A stretch of DNA of 64,000 nucleotides, from positions 1,567,501 through 1,631,500 of the forward strand of contig JBBPUQ010000010.1 of the NCBI GenBank assembly GCA_038501195.1, given 5' to 3'. Source of the DNA: Nemania diffusa (taxonomy: Eukaryota; Ascomycota; Sordariomycetes; Xylariales; Xylariaceae). This document shows, one piece after another, positions 36,845 to 48,960 of this stretch. A model generated the notes under the pieces. It was not told where the DNA came from, searched no databases, and saw nothing but the letters and a program-made list of their open reading frames with translations. A program made the position numbers and the translations under genes. Numbering within the stretch: position 1 is the stretch's first letter; each line of letters starts with the position of its first letter.

Positions 36845-38476
36845 TTACTTCTTGCTCAAGATGTAGATCTCGCCCTCGGAGGCATTGTCGCTGCCGATGA
36901 AAAGGCCACGTCCAGCCGGGTCCCTGGGAAGTTTCACGAATAATCAGTAGGGCATCCAACGTGATATAGTGTACCAGATACACAGACTATCGCTTTCACG
37001 GGAGAGATAGATGGATGAATGAATGAATGAATTGGAAACTTACCATGCCGCAGCGGTAAGCCGGATGCAGTTGCTCTGGGTCAGGCCGTTGGCGGTGCAG
37101 CCACCGGGGTTGGGGGCGGAGAAGATATCCTTGTAGCCGGTCATGCTGTCGGCGGCGGCGACGGGGTCGTAGGCGCCGCTGGCGAGCTTCGTGAAGGGCA
37201 CCTCGACGACCTTGAAGCCCGTCGGCGGCTGCCGGTCCCACGACCCGTGGAACGTCACGTACATGTTGGTCGCGTTGGCGTCGAACGCGTTCCAGATCGG
37301 TGCGCTGTGTGCCTGGAACACGAGGCGGGGCGCCTTCGTCTTGCTGGCGCAATCCGCGTTGCTCGCGATGCCGTTGCCCGCCGCGAGCATGAACTGGCTG
37401 CCTGTCTTCAGGCCCTGGAAGGGCTGCGGGCTCCAGACCGAGAAGCAGGTCGGGTAGCCGTACCAGTTGTTCCGGGCCGTCAGGGGATCACCCACTAATA
37501 CGTCGCTCAGATATTAGCGCACTGTTAGAACTCTGGGGATCATTCCCTTGGGATCACTGAGCGAGGGAGAGAGACTTACGGTTGTTGAGCTTTTCTGCTG
37601 GGTTGTCTGTGTGGATGTCCTGGTTGTTGAGCCTAAAATCCTGCAGTAGACGTTGTCAGCTCGGGCGCGTCAAATCTGAATGAATGAATAGAAGGGCCAC
37701 GCACATCACCACTGTTCTCGACGCCCCATACGACGCCAGCGGGGTCCTGAACAAAGCCGATCTCGTTCCTCAATCCGTAGGCGAAGACTTCACCGTCGGT
37801 CTTGTAGTTGAATCCGGCTGCCGGGGCCTTGCTCATGTCGAAGATCTTGATGATAGCGCGACCGGTGGCTGGCTGCGCCGACGCCATGTCGAGATTGGCG
37901 TTGGATCCCACTTGCACGAGAACCATATTGGGCTGGGCCTTGACAACCATGACGTTCCGGGTCGAGTGGATTCCCGAGTCCATGCCTATAACGACTGTCT
38001 TCAGGTTGCTAACCGCCCTGGTGGCAGGGTCGTAGGTCCACGACCAGACGGATCGCTCACCGCTCGCGTATATGGTCTTCCCATCGGGCGTGATGGCCAG
38101 GCCGTGGTTCAGCTGCACATTGCTGATGAGGGTGGCCGTGCTGTTGATGCAGCCGTTGTCGCCGAACGTGTGCACCGAGATGCCCTTGCCCGCCTCCGCC
38201 ACCAGCATGTTTCCGTTGGGATCCCACGTCACCGTGCGGACGCCCCTCATGCCGCCCGCGATCTTCATCACCGACCATCCCGCCGCGACCGTCCCCGGGA
38301 ACCGCAGAGCGGAAACCCCGGTGCAGCTCGCGGGCACTGGCAACTGCCTCACCTCCGCCTGGACCTGACCTATGACTCTCGCGTTAGGAGACATCGTATC
38401 TCACGAAGAACGGGGCGGGTGACATACCTGCACCCAGCAGGGCGGTGAAACCCGACGCAATTCCTAGCAGACGCAT
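36845..38476 (-). CDS. Secreted PQQ/sorbosone-dehydrogenase-like beta-propeller
   Basis: Five exons on the minus strand: 38476-38428, 38369-37705, 37640-37580, 37494-37044 and 36923-36845. Introns are GT..AG (58, 64, 85 and 120 nt) and the frame closes to 434 aa. The first exon encodes only 16 residues and forms a signal peptide with exon 2 (MRLLGIASGFTALLGAGQVQA). The body has repeated propeller strands and motifs such as GVRTVTWDPNGNMLVAE, LNHGLAITPDG, YGLRNEIGF and WGVENSGDDFRL..DIHTDNP, characteristic of the L-sorbosone/soluble glucose dehydrogenase fold (AA12-like). It ends GLFIGSDNASEGEIYILSKK. It probably oxidises a sugar outside the cell with PQQ and could supply electrons to lytic polysaccharide monooxygenases; substrate and cofactor are inferred from the family. 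No cytochrome or cellulose-binding domain is attached. Confidence 0.87.
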
Positions 38477-40407
38477 CGTCGCGGATGTATTTTCTTTTCT
38501 TCTTGCACTATGTTAGGTGTATCTCGGTAGGTCACGATAATCGATCAGGCGCATCTCAAGTGGTGCCCTCCAAAAGCATTTCATTCGGCCAAGGCGTCAT
38601 ATTTAGGAAAAACGGCACGAACGAGCTAGCAAGGCCCTATGGGACTATCGTACATCATCGGTGTGAAGCCAATTTGTCGGCAGTACCACCAGCGTCGCTT
38701 CGCCAATATACGAGAGCTTTGGCAAAATTCCCACGCGGCGCGTGATTGGCACCGGCAGATACGGTCGATCGCTCTCATGTCCCCGTCTAATGTGCGGGGA
38801 GAATTGTCCAGCACCAAGGTAAATCTCATTTATATTACTATTAGTCGTCAGATATAATCCTTTTTGGCTCGCTTTTCACTCTCTTTTGGCTGTGAATCAC
38901 GTCGTTGTTGGTATGGAGGAGCTTGTGCTCCCGATTCTCCCCTCATCTGGCAAGTCCAGTTCATATTTAGATTTCCTGTGTGCTTGGCGGCGGCTTGGCG
39001 CAATGCATCGGCATCATGGTATCCGAACATTGTGAACATTATAGCAAATCGCGAAGTCCTACATTTGAATAATCTTATAATCCGTAGCACTATGCAAGTT
39101 TAAAGGATAGGGAGTTGGAGAATGTCATCATTGACGATTGAGACAACGGTTGCTCCGCTGCTATAACTATCAGGGTCTTTGCCTATTAGACCGCCTATAG
39201 CCTCTTAAATTGGGATAAGAATTATGCGATTCCCAGTCGGGGAGGGGCTTAACCTTATGCATGCTTTACTTAAGTAACTACCTATGATGAGTAAAATGTA
39301 TTCAGTGCTTGCTCATATCACTTTAGGAATAGAGTGCCCCTATAGGTCGCTCACCTCGCAAATATGTCTGCCCGGCTCATAGCTCTTGACGCCGTAGTGC
39401 TCGATCTAGGGCATATATCAGCCGCTATGCTAAGCCTAAACACCCCATACTAGGCGATTTCAATAAAGTATATCCAATCATACGGCCGAAACTTTTTTGT
39501 CTATTTAAGTGTCGCGGAACTACCCAGACTAAATCCCGGGCGCAGGCCTACATAAGCTAGAAGAATGGACTTCGCCAGATAGAACTTCCCTCCTTGTTCA
39601 ACAACCATAGCCATTCTAGTGCTGCCAAATTCTGATTCTAGACAAATGCGCCTCACGAAACGAGCTGTGTAAATGGATAGGCGACTCGCGCCAACTGCGC
39701 TCTGAATACTCGGTCACAACTGAGCACTTCATAGAGGTGTTTACAGTATTACGCTAGTTTTGGGAAATACTTGATCTTAGTTAAGAGATACTAATTCACA
39801 GAAGAGAGATATCAATAAGCAGCCTGTCCGGACGAGGGTACTGCATGTATAATAGCACGGCTGTATGTATAGGAACCAACAAAAAGGTAACGAGGTAATC
39901 AATAACCATATGTATGATCGCAGTTTCCTCCAGCAACTAGAGCATTGTGTCGCTTCTTATGGCCTACTAGGCGAGTCTCTAAGAGAAACTTTGCGTAAGT
40001 TGTAAGAATTGAAATGCTTGCATGTGAAGAAATTGTGTAGTTTCGAGATCAGTTTTAAGGAGTGATGTCTCAACCGCTAAAATTAGCCTTGATCGAATGT
40101 CTGCTTGAGGTTTCCAAATATACTTGTATCTGTCCCTATAATATACATTACAGGCCCTCAACCGACTCTTTATAAGGGCGGGCCCATGCGGCTGCTAAAG
40201 TGTTTCCACCATTATTTTTAGAACTTAATAGAGCCCATCCGAAACCCCAATAGAGAGGAAGAAATGAATAGAAATGGGAAAGGAGGCCAGGAGCTTGTTT
40301 TCGCAGTAGACAGAGTACTGGTAATTAGTGACGTTCGGGCTACCGTGATCCCAAACTGGCTCCCATCAAATGCACCGCCTAAACCGCCACACCGTAACTA
40401 TGCGTCT
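38477..40407. other. Gene-free stretch
   Basis: 1.9 kb. I see no coding sequence with recognisable content; several frames of 60-86 codons lack domains and overlap on both strands. The right end is the 3' flank of the PAN-like gene. Confidence 0.55.
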
Positions 40408-41366
40408 TCAGTCGTCTCCGGACGCAGTCTGCAATATTGCTACATTAACCTGACCCGTCCCGAGAGTCGAGCTGTTGAATGGCCCCGGCTTTAGATAGCA
40501 ATTCCCCGGCGCGTTATTTGCCAGCGCGACACTTCTATTAGTCCACTGAGTTATAAAACTGACTGCATTGCACGTAAAGTTCGCCGATGACGTATAGTTC
40601 GGAAAATTTCCTGCTGTATATGTTGAGTAGGATGCGCAGGCCTAAAGCATTTAGAGTCAGTTCATGTCATTTTGAGTGCCGTCTCCGAGGAGGTTCAAAG
40701 CTTTTAGACACGGTCTTGTTCAATGGAAGGCTTATACACAGAAGCCGTCAAAACAAGAATACTCCTTGGGGAACTCACATCAATGCACTCGTCGAAGTTG
40801 CTAACAAAGAGCGACTGGAGAGGAGATCTGTTCACCTCAGTATTACAGAGAATTTTAAAGCTCTGTTGGCCGAAGGCTATCTTGAAGTTAGCTCAAGTCT
40901 TAGCTGAGTTGCGATAGATATTGTGAGCTCACACTGGGATGTATAAAAGGTTCCGGTCGCCGACTCTGGACTTGTGGAGCATCCTCTATCTATGTTGCTA
41001 AGGTTTGATAGCAGAGAAGACACTTTAAGCTCGGCAGCGTTAGCTTTGCGGGATAGAACCCCCACACCAGCCGCCAGTCCCACTACCGCGGCGAATAGGA
41101 GAAATATCAAAATTGGCACGACGAATTTTAGATATCGGCGAGTAGGATGCTGTTCTGGCGTCTTCTCGGGCGCTTTGGCGGCAGGATAGACTACGTGTTC
41201 AGGTAGCCTGTCGTCTGGTTGTCCATGAGTAGGAACCGACGAGAAGGTCTCCGAGCAGACCTCGGGATAACTGGAATATCCAGTTACCTCGGGCGCGTTT
41301 TGCCACTTACCAGAATATTAGAATCGAGCCGGCGCAGGTCTGATTAATACATACCTCTTGAACCAT
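40408..41366 (-). CDS. PAN/Apple-like single-pass membrane protein
   Basis: Assembled by hand because the exons are short. Minus-strand exons are 41366-41355 (MVQE), 41305-40935, 40860-40779 and 40641-40408; introns are 49, 74, 137 nt, and the total is 232 aa. The second junction uses donor gtgtga and acceptor acagag and is the least certain. Order of parts: a Pro/Glu-rich cytosolic N-terminus ending in the basic HPTRRYLK; one transmembrane helix (VVPILIFLLFAAVVGLAAGV); a Ser/Asn-rich stalk; and an extracellular Cys domain with FKILCNTEVN, LFVSNFDECIDACASY, NFTCNAVSFI and NCYLKPG. The C..C..C spacing is that of fungal PAN/Apple-like domains. The type II topology is common in Leotiomycete and Dothideomycete surface proteins of unknown role; carbohydrate or protein binding at the wall is a guess. 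Confidence 0.75.
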
Positions 41367-43416
41367 TGACTTATCCCTGTTCCACGTATTGATCGGGTAC
41401 GTTAGCACCTAAGGAGGAAGTTCGATCTAGACTAGCAAGATCGTTTTTGCTCTTTTGTATACCCCAGGCTATAGCTCTTGCAATGTAGGCCCAGCCTACG
41501 GTAGATATTCCGTGCAATTCCGTGACACTAATGGGGACCTAAAGAGGTCATGAAAATGAGGCAGGGAACACAACATAACATACACAAGATTGCGGGTAAA
41601 ATGCGATTAACACTGATTGTATTCTAGTTCTTTAGTCCTAGAAGAAGTGGGTGGTTTCATGTGGCAAACTTCTAACCCCTATGAGCTGAGCAAGTGGCTG
41701 CCCTCGACCTTTTGAGGTTCCAATAGTCCCCCGCAGCTCCTACAGGAAGGATTCCGTGGTCCTACATACCCCCTGGTGATCTACAAGGTCGGACCGTTTT
41801 TGGTTACTACAAGGTGTGTATCGTGGTTTTTGGTATGATGGGCCCCTTGATGACCGAATCATTCGTCGGGAACACTGCGCAGTGTCAAAAATGGCATAGC
41901 TTGAAACTTGCTTGGCTTGTACGAGCAGGAGATGTGAATTTTGAAGAGATACCTGCGTAACGTAGACCTGAATCAATTACTGCAAAGACTCCTACGGTAT
42001 GAGTTGGGAATACAACGTGGAGTCGGTACCGACGCGACACTCGTGCGCATCTGAGCATACTATTCTACCACTAGGTATTAGGTATATGTATGGCAGTGAG
42101 CATTCAAAGAGTATGCAAGGAACTATCTTTGGCAGCTGAAAAGCCCGAGTCCGGTGGTACATGCTTATTGGAGTAAGCCCAACCAAAATAAAACATGAAA
42201 AATAAAAAAATAAAAGCCTACTCTAGCGGTTAAAGAACGGCTGTCAAGCGAAGGCAACATGATGTAGCATTAGAGTGGGGAGCGAATGTGTGAGGGTGAG
42301 GGTGATCTAATCTCAACCCAGGTATCTAATCCTAATACTACATAGGTACCTTTCGCGACACGGCTTCTTTCATTCCACTATGGAAAACCTGGGAAGGAAT
42401 GCGCTATTTTCACGGTTTATTTTTTTCATAAAACCAATATAGGTAGCATGTGAGGTTAGTCACTAAAACGTACGTTGGACATCCTGATGAGTGGTGAGGA
42501 TTTAATGAAGCCTATTAAAGGGCATATGTCTGTGTACAGAGGTTATACTTAGATTTTGCGTTAACTGAGGCGTATTATTGTTCAGCTATAAGCCATCGGG
42601 CCCTTGAATGTACGACATGAGACATTAGCACCAATCACAACTTATAACCCCAATTAATCGCCGAATGATAGTCATAGGGACTCGCCAATCGTTTCTTTCC
42701 TTCTCCTCCCCTTCTTACTGTAATACCTAGTGAGATCGGCGACTCCGTCGGAAAGAAGCGCATTTTGGACTATGTAGATTAATTAGATTGGCGAGGCCTC
42801 GTAGTGTTAAGAGGGCACGTAACCTCGAGCTCAACACGCACGTACAAGTACCATGACAATGACGTGTCTACTACACGACGCTCACGATGTCTATCTACTT
42901 GTGTGTCTAGTGAACCGGATTCTAGAATTAAGAGATAGATCAGCTGCCCCTATGCGTAGTAACTACCTTGTATTGCGTACAGCAAGTATGCTATATAGTA
43001 TGAGGTTTTTTAATGATGGCATTATAATTGCAGCTACTTTAATATGAAGATGTAAAGAATAAGAGCGTTGATCTTTTTGCTGTATTTGTGCTTACGTAAT
43101 AACAATTTAAATGTTATAGTACAGGGGTCACACCTACGGCTTTCTTTTTCTTCGCCTATATAACTCTCTCGGGACTAGAACGTACGAAGTATATTAGCGT
43201 TAGTTGAGTCTTCCTTGTATGGTAAAACTCTAGAAATTGTACGCGATTAAGATGCGAAATGGGTAGCCAGCTCCCCTATCTAGTTATTGCACCATGATAG
43301 AAGCTTTATTTATAATCGCATTCTTTATTTTATTAACTGACGAGAGCCGGCGTAAAACTTCTCTGCTCTAGCCTGAGCACTTGCAGGGTTTCTTTCTATA
43401 ATAATTCTCCTATAAT
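41367..43416. other. Gene-free stretch
   Basis: 2 kb upstream of the PAN-like gene and downstream of the DUF3433 gene. No supported gene, tRNA or transposon was found. A fragment reading GVFAVIDSG on the minus strand (about 41960-42000) resembles a subtilase start motif but has no neighbours to support it. Confidence 0.5.
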
Positions 43417-46400
43417 TTATTCAAACCCATAGATTGAAAACCTCACGTTGTCACCACCAGCCATCGCTTCCCCCTCCGAGCCTAAAATCTCTGCCCACCC
43501 CATTCTGAAGGTAATATCACTGAACAAATGCTCGATGTCTTTCTCCTCCATCAACTGCCATCCTGTCGGCAGCAAATCGAACATGTTGCCATCGGCCAAC
43601 AGCGCTATCACCGACGCTATACTGGTCGGTTCACGGGGTAGGATTCTAGTCTCGGGGCTAATGGCCCAGGAACTGAGAGAGAACACCAATATGGCGATGA
43701 GCAAAGCTTGCAATATGCGCGTCGAAGCCACGTCTTGCACTACATAGATTTGCCCGACGGTTTGCGTGACATTAGCGGGGTACGCGACTGCGTCACTTTT
43801 GCCGGTGTCTCTCGAGAACGCATTCGTCTTCTCGGGCGGAGCCCTGCTCGCGTCATTCATCTTTTGCGATCGTATTATGCTGTGTTGAAAGATGATTGCG
43901 TCTCGCACGATTCCCGACTTCGAAGGGTCTTTAAGATACTCGAGCGGGATCGCGTACGGCGAGGTTATAAGCGTGGAGAAGAAATTGTCTATCATTGCAG
44001 AAGGGCCGTTTTGGAGATTTTGATACGGCGGGCCACTGTGTTCAGAGCCGATCAATACCGTTGTGTTGTATACTGTCGCCTCATTGGGAACCGGCGGATT
44101 GCTAGGGTCGATGGTAAGGTCGGCGCCGACGAATGACGTGAAGACATCGACTGCCTCGAGAGACTCGTTGCATACTAACGCCGAGATAGAGACGAATGTT
44201 GGGTCGGGGTCTAACTTAATATCTGCCCAGAAGTATGCCCAGTTAGTACCAATCTGAGTTTCATTACAGAATCCGCCCACGGCTCCGGCTATAACACCCT
44301 CAGATGAGATCTCGCCCAGATTAGGGCCGCTGCCCGACCAAAGGTTTGCTAGTTGCAGTACACCTGTTGGACAAGAAGATTCTTCTGTAACGTTGATTAA
44401 AAGCTGGTTGGACTTGCTGGCTTGTGCGACGACACTGGAACTATCGTGCAGATGACAATCCATCTTCGGCCGAATTGCGGGAATGGTGGCATTTAATACA
44501 ACACCGCTGTCCATGGTGCTATCAAGGTCTAATTGGAGGTCTGGGAAGATGAGGGTCTCGTAGGTAAATTTCGGGTAACTTAAGTTGCTCTCAAGAATAA
44601 GGGGGGCCACTAGCTGAGATAAAATCGTAGATCCGTAATCTACGGACGAATCATTGTTAATAGAGCTTGTGGTCCGCAACTGGGCTACAGCTACTGGTGG
44701 GATGTTGTTCAACACGAATAATGACGACGAGAAAGTGGCCAGCAGGGACGCGATGAGCGCAGCCAGTGTCCCGCCAAGTGCCGAAAAGCTTCTTGTGCGT
44801 ATTTCTCTGAGTAGCATCCGGGGAACCCCGAGGTCTGAAAGATCTAGCCCCACGGAGAGCCCAAATGTGCTACCGCGGCTTAAATTGACATATGGCGTCA
44901 ACCTCCTTATGTTCGAATCCATGGCTCCGTAGACTAGGCCTATGCTGGTCAATATTAGAGCTGGTACGGTGGTCCAGGTATAGTGAAGATATGGACTTCC
45001 CACCGGGACCACACCAATGCCATTCCTTCGTTGGGAGACTTGGAGGATTGCTTCTAAGGCACCGATTATACCCAATACAAGAATAGATATCCCTACCCTT
45101 GACCAAGCCTGGAGTATGAAAGGGTTTATGGAAGGGGAATTGTTGACTTCAACTTCAGCCCCCTCGGCCAAGCCATTTGTTTCCGTAATCTCAAAATATC
45201 CCTGATGGGAGGAGTCGCCGTCTTGCACACTGGTCACATAAGCACAGTCCTTCAGTCTAGCGGCTATTGCTTTGGAGTCACTTCCTCCTAGGCCCTTTAA
45301 ATGCTGAATGACTGTATCGCTGTGATTCGCAAGCTTGGCGACGCCAGAGATGTTCGAAGGTGCACACGCTAACACGCTGACATCCGGCGTGGTTATCATA
45401 ACGACCCCGAAGAGCAACGCAGAGACTGCTAAAATTGCTGACATGGCGTGCGCGGCCGTGGCGTTCACCAAAAGACGTTGTTGATATAAAACAGCCTGCC
45501 CTGTCGAATCGGTCGAAACGGGTTCTGTAAGCAAGTCATTGGCGATGAAGGCAGCATATGTGCGATAATATGGCATCATCAGATCTTGTAAAAAAGACGC
45601 ATTCAAAAGTGAAGTAGAGGAAGGTGGTGTTTTGTACTGTTGACCCAAAACAAGGTACATCTGAGGATCCACGTCGATAGGCATATCTGATGCGTTGAAC
45701 CTTTGTGAGTATAATAACAACCCATCCTCGTTAACGTAGCCATCTGTCAGCGGGTTGTAGGTAGAACGGATAAGGGCCCGTGTGATATCCCAAGCTTGAA
45801 TATTGCCCAATTTTACCAGCCCTGGAGATGAGGATGGCGTAAGGCTTAGTATATCGCTCCCATTTTTCACAACGTCGACCTTATCGACCGTGTAAGCTGG
45901 GCGGCACAGTAAATTTACTGACTTTGTGATGTTTACATCCAGGGGCGAGCCAGGGAATGGAATCTCGTCGGCATCGGTGGTTACCTCGCCATACCTTAGG
46001 CTTCCGAAGGTGACAGCAATTCGCTGGTCATCTGCATTAGACGAATTATGGCAGCCAGCTGTTCCGAACCGTGAATAGTAGATCTCATCGTCACTATCGT
46101 ATTGTGGGCCAAACCACTCGGACGTGATTTGACAGCTGCCTGAGGTCATGGTGAAGTTGAGAGACGGATATCCGGTATCAATCCAGGAAGCTAGATACAC
46201 ATCATAAGATGCTTCCTCACAGGCTAAACTGGCAGAGAACCCGTCTACCGCAACTTGCAGTTCAGTACCAGGGGAGATGTTGTGACCAGTAAATTTCTGA
46301 TACGCATAGCCGTCTTTCAGACCTTCCGGGAATGATAAGTTTGCCTGCTGTAACCCAAGCATATTATAGTAGGAGAGCGACCTTGAATCCTCGAGCGCAG

Positions 46401-47088
46401 CCGAGTCGTTCTTAAATCCAGTCGTCAAGCCCACCGAGACAGTTGTTGGATGGCTATCCGTGGGAGCCAGGCTGATGAGAGAGGCCGAGAGTGCAATAAC
46501 CAAGCTCCACGAAAGGGCGATGGTAGCAGCTGCTGCTACCCCGAAATCTCGGTTCCTTATCGCGCTGATCACGGACGCGGGTGGCAATGGATCAATGTAG
46601 TCCAGCAGCAGCGTTTTCTTAGCGGCTGCCGGTCCCTGAGCCAAACGATTCCAAGGCGCTGTTATCTTCGCTTGATAATCTGTCCTCGCCCAGATGGCGC
46701 CGATAACCGTCAATATCGCGGTCGGGCCATATGTCCATAGATAGTGAACGTGATTATTGCTCTCCGCGAGGCCATTGTTTTTTGTCGAATACCAAGATAA
46801 GATCTCAACCGCAATGATGAGCGAGACGCAGAGAAGACTGCTCGATAAGAGAACCCATCGTCGAAGGTACAACGGCCTCCACTCGTGTTTTGCATAGGCT
46901 TGATGGGGTTGATTCTCACTTTTCATGAGAGCCGTGGTGGCCCTCTCAAAGTGTTCTTCATCGTCGCTCGGGTTTGCTCTATCGGGTACTATTTGCAACA
47001 CATTTGCACCTCCGGCATGGTCCCTAGTGATTGGGTGGAAACTTGGAAGTTGGCTCGACATCCATTGTGGGCTTGTTGGCTCGGCCAT
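43417..47088 (-). CDS. Large DUF3433-family membrane protein
   Basis: A single open frame. I choose the ATG at 47088 (MAEPTSPQWMSSQLPSF), giving 1,223 aa; the frame continues 78 codons further upstream, but that extension is not like a protein start. The protein has two DUF3433-type units. The first (about 67-200) runs from HEWRPLYLRRWVLL through YLWTYGPTAILTVIGAIWAR; the second (about 650-780) runs from PFILQAWSRVGISILVLG through YLHYTWTTVPALILTSIG. Each has paired membrane helices. Between them are long extracellular-looking regions rich in N-glycosylation sites (NxS/T) and cysteines, and a last helix (LQALLIAILVFSLSSWAI) lies near 1126. This two-unit layout is the normal one for the family, which is restricted to filamentous fungi and often expanded. 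Function is unknown; a plasma-membrane or wall-associated role is inferred from topology. Confidence 0.85.
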   Translation of the reverse strand: MAEPTSPQWMSSQLPSFHPITRDHAGGANVLQIVPDRANPSDDEEHFERATTALMKSENQPHQAYAKHEWRPLYLRRWVLLSSSLLCVSLIIAVEILSWYSTKNNGLAESNNHVHYLWTYGPTAILTVIGAIWARTDYQAKITAPWNRLAQGPAAAKKTLLLDYIDPLPPASVISAIRNRDFGVAAAATIALSWSLVIALSASLISLAPTDSHPTTVSVGLTTGFKNDSAALEDSRSLSYYNMLGLQQANLSFPEGLKDGYAYQKFTGHNISPGTELQVAVDGFSASLACEEASYDVYLASWIDTGYPSLNFTMTSGSCQITSEWFGPQYDSDDEIYYSRFGTAGCHNSSNADDQRIAVTFGSLRYGEVTTDADEIPFPGSPLDVNITKSVNLLCRPAYTVDKVDVVKNGSDILSLTPSSSPGLVKLGNIQAWDITRALIRSTYNPLTDGYVNEDGLLLYSQRFNASDMPIDVDPQMYLVLGQQYKTPPSSTSLLNASFLQDLMMPYYRTYAAFIANDLLTEPVSTDSTGQAVLYQQRLLVNATAAHAMSAILAVSALLFGVVMITTPDVSVLACAPSNISGVAKLANHSDTVIQHLKGLGGSDSKAIAARLKDCAYVTSVQDGDSSHQGYFEITETNGLAEGAEVEVNNSPSINPFILQAWSRVGISILVLGIIGALEAILQVSQRRNGIGVVPVGSPYLHYTWTTVPALILTSIGLVYGAMDSNIRRLTPYVNLSRGSTFGLSVGLDLSDLGVPRMLLREIRTRSFSALGGTLAALIASLLATFSSSLFVLNNIPPVAVAQLRTTSSINNDSSVDYGSTILSQLVAPLILESNLSYPKFTYETLIFPDLQLDLDSTMDSGVVLNATIPAIRPKMDCHLHDSSSVVAQASKSNQLLINVTEESSCPTGVLQLANLWSGSGPNLGEISSEGVIAGAVGGFCNETQIGTNWAYFWADIKLDPDPTFVSISALVCNESLEAVDVFTSFVGADLTIDPSNPPVPNEATVYNTTVLIGSEHSGPPYQNLQNGPSAMIDNFFSTLITSPYAIPLEYLKDPSKSGIVRDAIIFQHSIIRSQKMNDASRAPPEKTNAFSRDTGKSDAVAYPANVTQTVGQIYVVQDVASTRILQALLIAILVFSLSSWAISPETRILPREPTSIASVIALLADGNMFDLLPTGWQLMEEKDIEHLFSDITFRMGWAEILGSEGEAMAGGDNVRFSIYGFE

Positions 47089-48405
47089 AGATGTCAAACG
47101 AATTAATTTGGCAAATGCCTCGAGATATATCGACTGTTGAGTCCCATCGAACACAATAATATTAACCCAGAATGATGAAATAGGAAAAGGATATGAGATA
47201 GAGGAATCTGCTCGGTCAGTCTGACAGGGTCGCATATGCACACATTCAGGTCCCCCGCTAGAAGATATGTACCTAGCTCGTAAAGGCTTAGCTGTGGTTG
47301 TCATACGATGCAAACGAGCCAATCAATCCTCTACGTGTAGAATGACCATGTATAATGACAGGCGCAATGGTATTTATAGCTTGCCTACGTACATAGTATC
47401 CAAGCCTAGGTGCTATTCGTCAATGCTGTGAGTATGGTGAGTGGCGAACGTTAATAAGTACGCAGTAATATGCTTCGCGAGGCACAATCGCAATATTTAC
47501 AGCGCAGCCAACCTCTCTTGGACAGGCTAGACAAAATTAGACAGTGGCTGTTTCATCTGCTACGGCTTACGCCCCCAATACCTACAAGCATCTCCACTCC
47601 GCCACATGGTGCGTAGGTAAGTAGATATCCTACTTCTGCTTAAGTAACGGAAGCGTGATCTAATATTAACGACGTTATGATATGAAGAGCTGTGTCTTAT
47701 ACCTGCCTGTCTGCTTTTAAATCACCAACAACGACAATCTTCAATGGGCAAGCAAATTTTCTCCAGCGTCCCCGGGACTTCAAATCTTCAATTAGCACAT
47801 TACTTAAGTGTTTAGAAGAAAGAAAAAGACGAGGTTAAGGCATCTACATATTCATATTTGGGGAAACTAAAGTCTCCCCCACATTTTGGCGAATCTGCTA
47901 GACTATTTTAATCAAGACCGGCGCTATAACCTAATGCGACGTAGGTCAACTATGCGTCGGATATTCCCAACAGTAATATATTTAGTTTTCTACATCTGAG
48001 TCATCAAAGGATCTAAGAGTCTGGCATTAGGGAAACGCAACTATTAAATAACCCCGTTACTTAGTCATTTACAATTAGAATTGTAAGAAGTGAGAAACCT
48101 CATGTCGCACATTTATCTACGCAATAAGTAAGTTTCTAGTAGCATTTTTACTGGTCTCAAGCAAGGTGCGTGGAAGAAAAGAGAGTCAATTATTACATGC
48201 ATAACTCTATGAATAAGAATCCAGCGCCCCTTTTGAATAATGTTGGCATGTGGTGTGGCTATACCAGTATTATCTGACAGTTGAACATCTGGTGCGCATT
48301 CTGTTTGTTCACAAATAGCAATAATAGTAAAGTCAACCTAATGTATTGATATGTAATGAAATAACAAAATTAAAAGGACTTACAAGCAACCGTTGATTTG
48401 GTTAA
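47089..48405. other. Intergenic, no gene seen
   Basis: 1.3 kb between the start of the DUF3433 gene and the stop of the next minus-strand gene. No repeats or RNA genes are recognised. Confidence 0.55.
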
Positions 48406-48960
48406 TTACTCATGCTCAATCTGAATCTCGGGAGCAGCATCGTGCTCACCGCTCGCCGCCCTCTCCTCCCTCTCCTTCTCCTTCAACGCCCTTACCATAG
48501 CCGGAGTGCCAAACTCCCGACCATACCCATCATAGCACTCCGGCACCTCCTTCCCCAGCGCCAAACTGGCCGTGAGCGAGGCATGAGCGAGCATCTCCCC
48601 GTCTTCGTACTCGAACTCCGGATAAAAGGCCCACGCCGCTTGATCTGTGGAGTTATGGCGCAGTTCCATGTGAATGTGCCGCCAGACTGCGAAGAGCTCG
48701 CTTGCCTCCTTCGAGTACGACGCGCAGGTGCACCCCTCGCCATGTGAGGCCGAGACGTAATCGTCGGGCTGCGCCTTGATTGCTTGGTACGTGGGGTCAT
48801 TGGGGTGCAGGTGCACGAGGGAGGGGAAGGGCTTTGTCGCGGCGATGACGATCGTGCAACCGGTTGCGCTGTTGGTCATGGAGATTTTGTGGTATGGCGC
48901 CTCTGCTGTTGGTGGGACGAGGACAGCGTTGGATTTTAGGAGGCGGAGTTGGGAAGGCAT
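48406..48960 (-). CDS. Hypothetical 184-aa protein
   Basis: A single-exon frame starting MPSQLRLLKSNAVLVPPTAE and ending in an acidic, Glu-rich tail (ALKEKEREERAASGEHD..). The middle is well structured, with TGCTIVIAATKPFPSLVHLH, PDDYVSASHGEGCTCASYSK and AWAFYPEFEYEDGE. There is no signal peptide, membrane helix or repeat. Codon choice (strong third-position C/G bias) supports real coding. I do not recognise the family. The HGEGCTCASYS segment with two close Cys and His could bind metal, but that is a guess. Confidence 0.65.
   Translation of the reverse strand: MPSQLRLLKSNAVLVPPTAEAPYHKISMTNSATGCTIVIAATKPFPSLVHLHPNDPTYQAIKAQPDDYVSASHGEGCTCASYSKEASELFAVWRHIHMELRHNSTDQAAWAFYPEFEYEDGEMLAHASLTASLALGKEVPECYDGYGREFGTPAMVRALKEKEREERAASGEHDAAPEIQIEHE

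Noticed and set aside
41940..42010. Subtilase-like GVFAVIDSG on the minus strand
   Set aside because: The match is a single nine-residue string; no catalytic His or Ser motifs lie in range on that strand.
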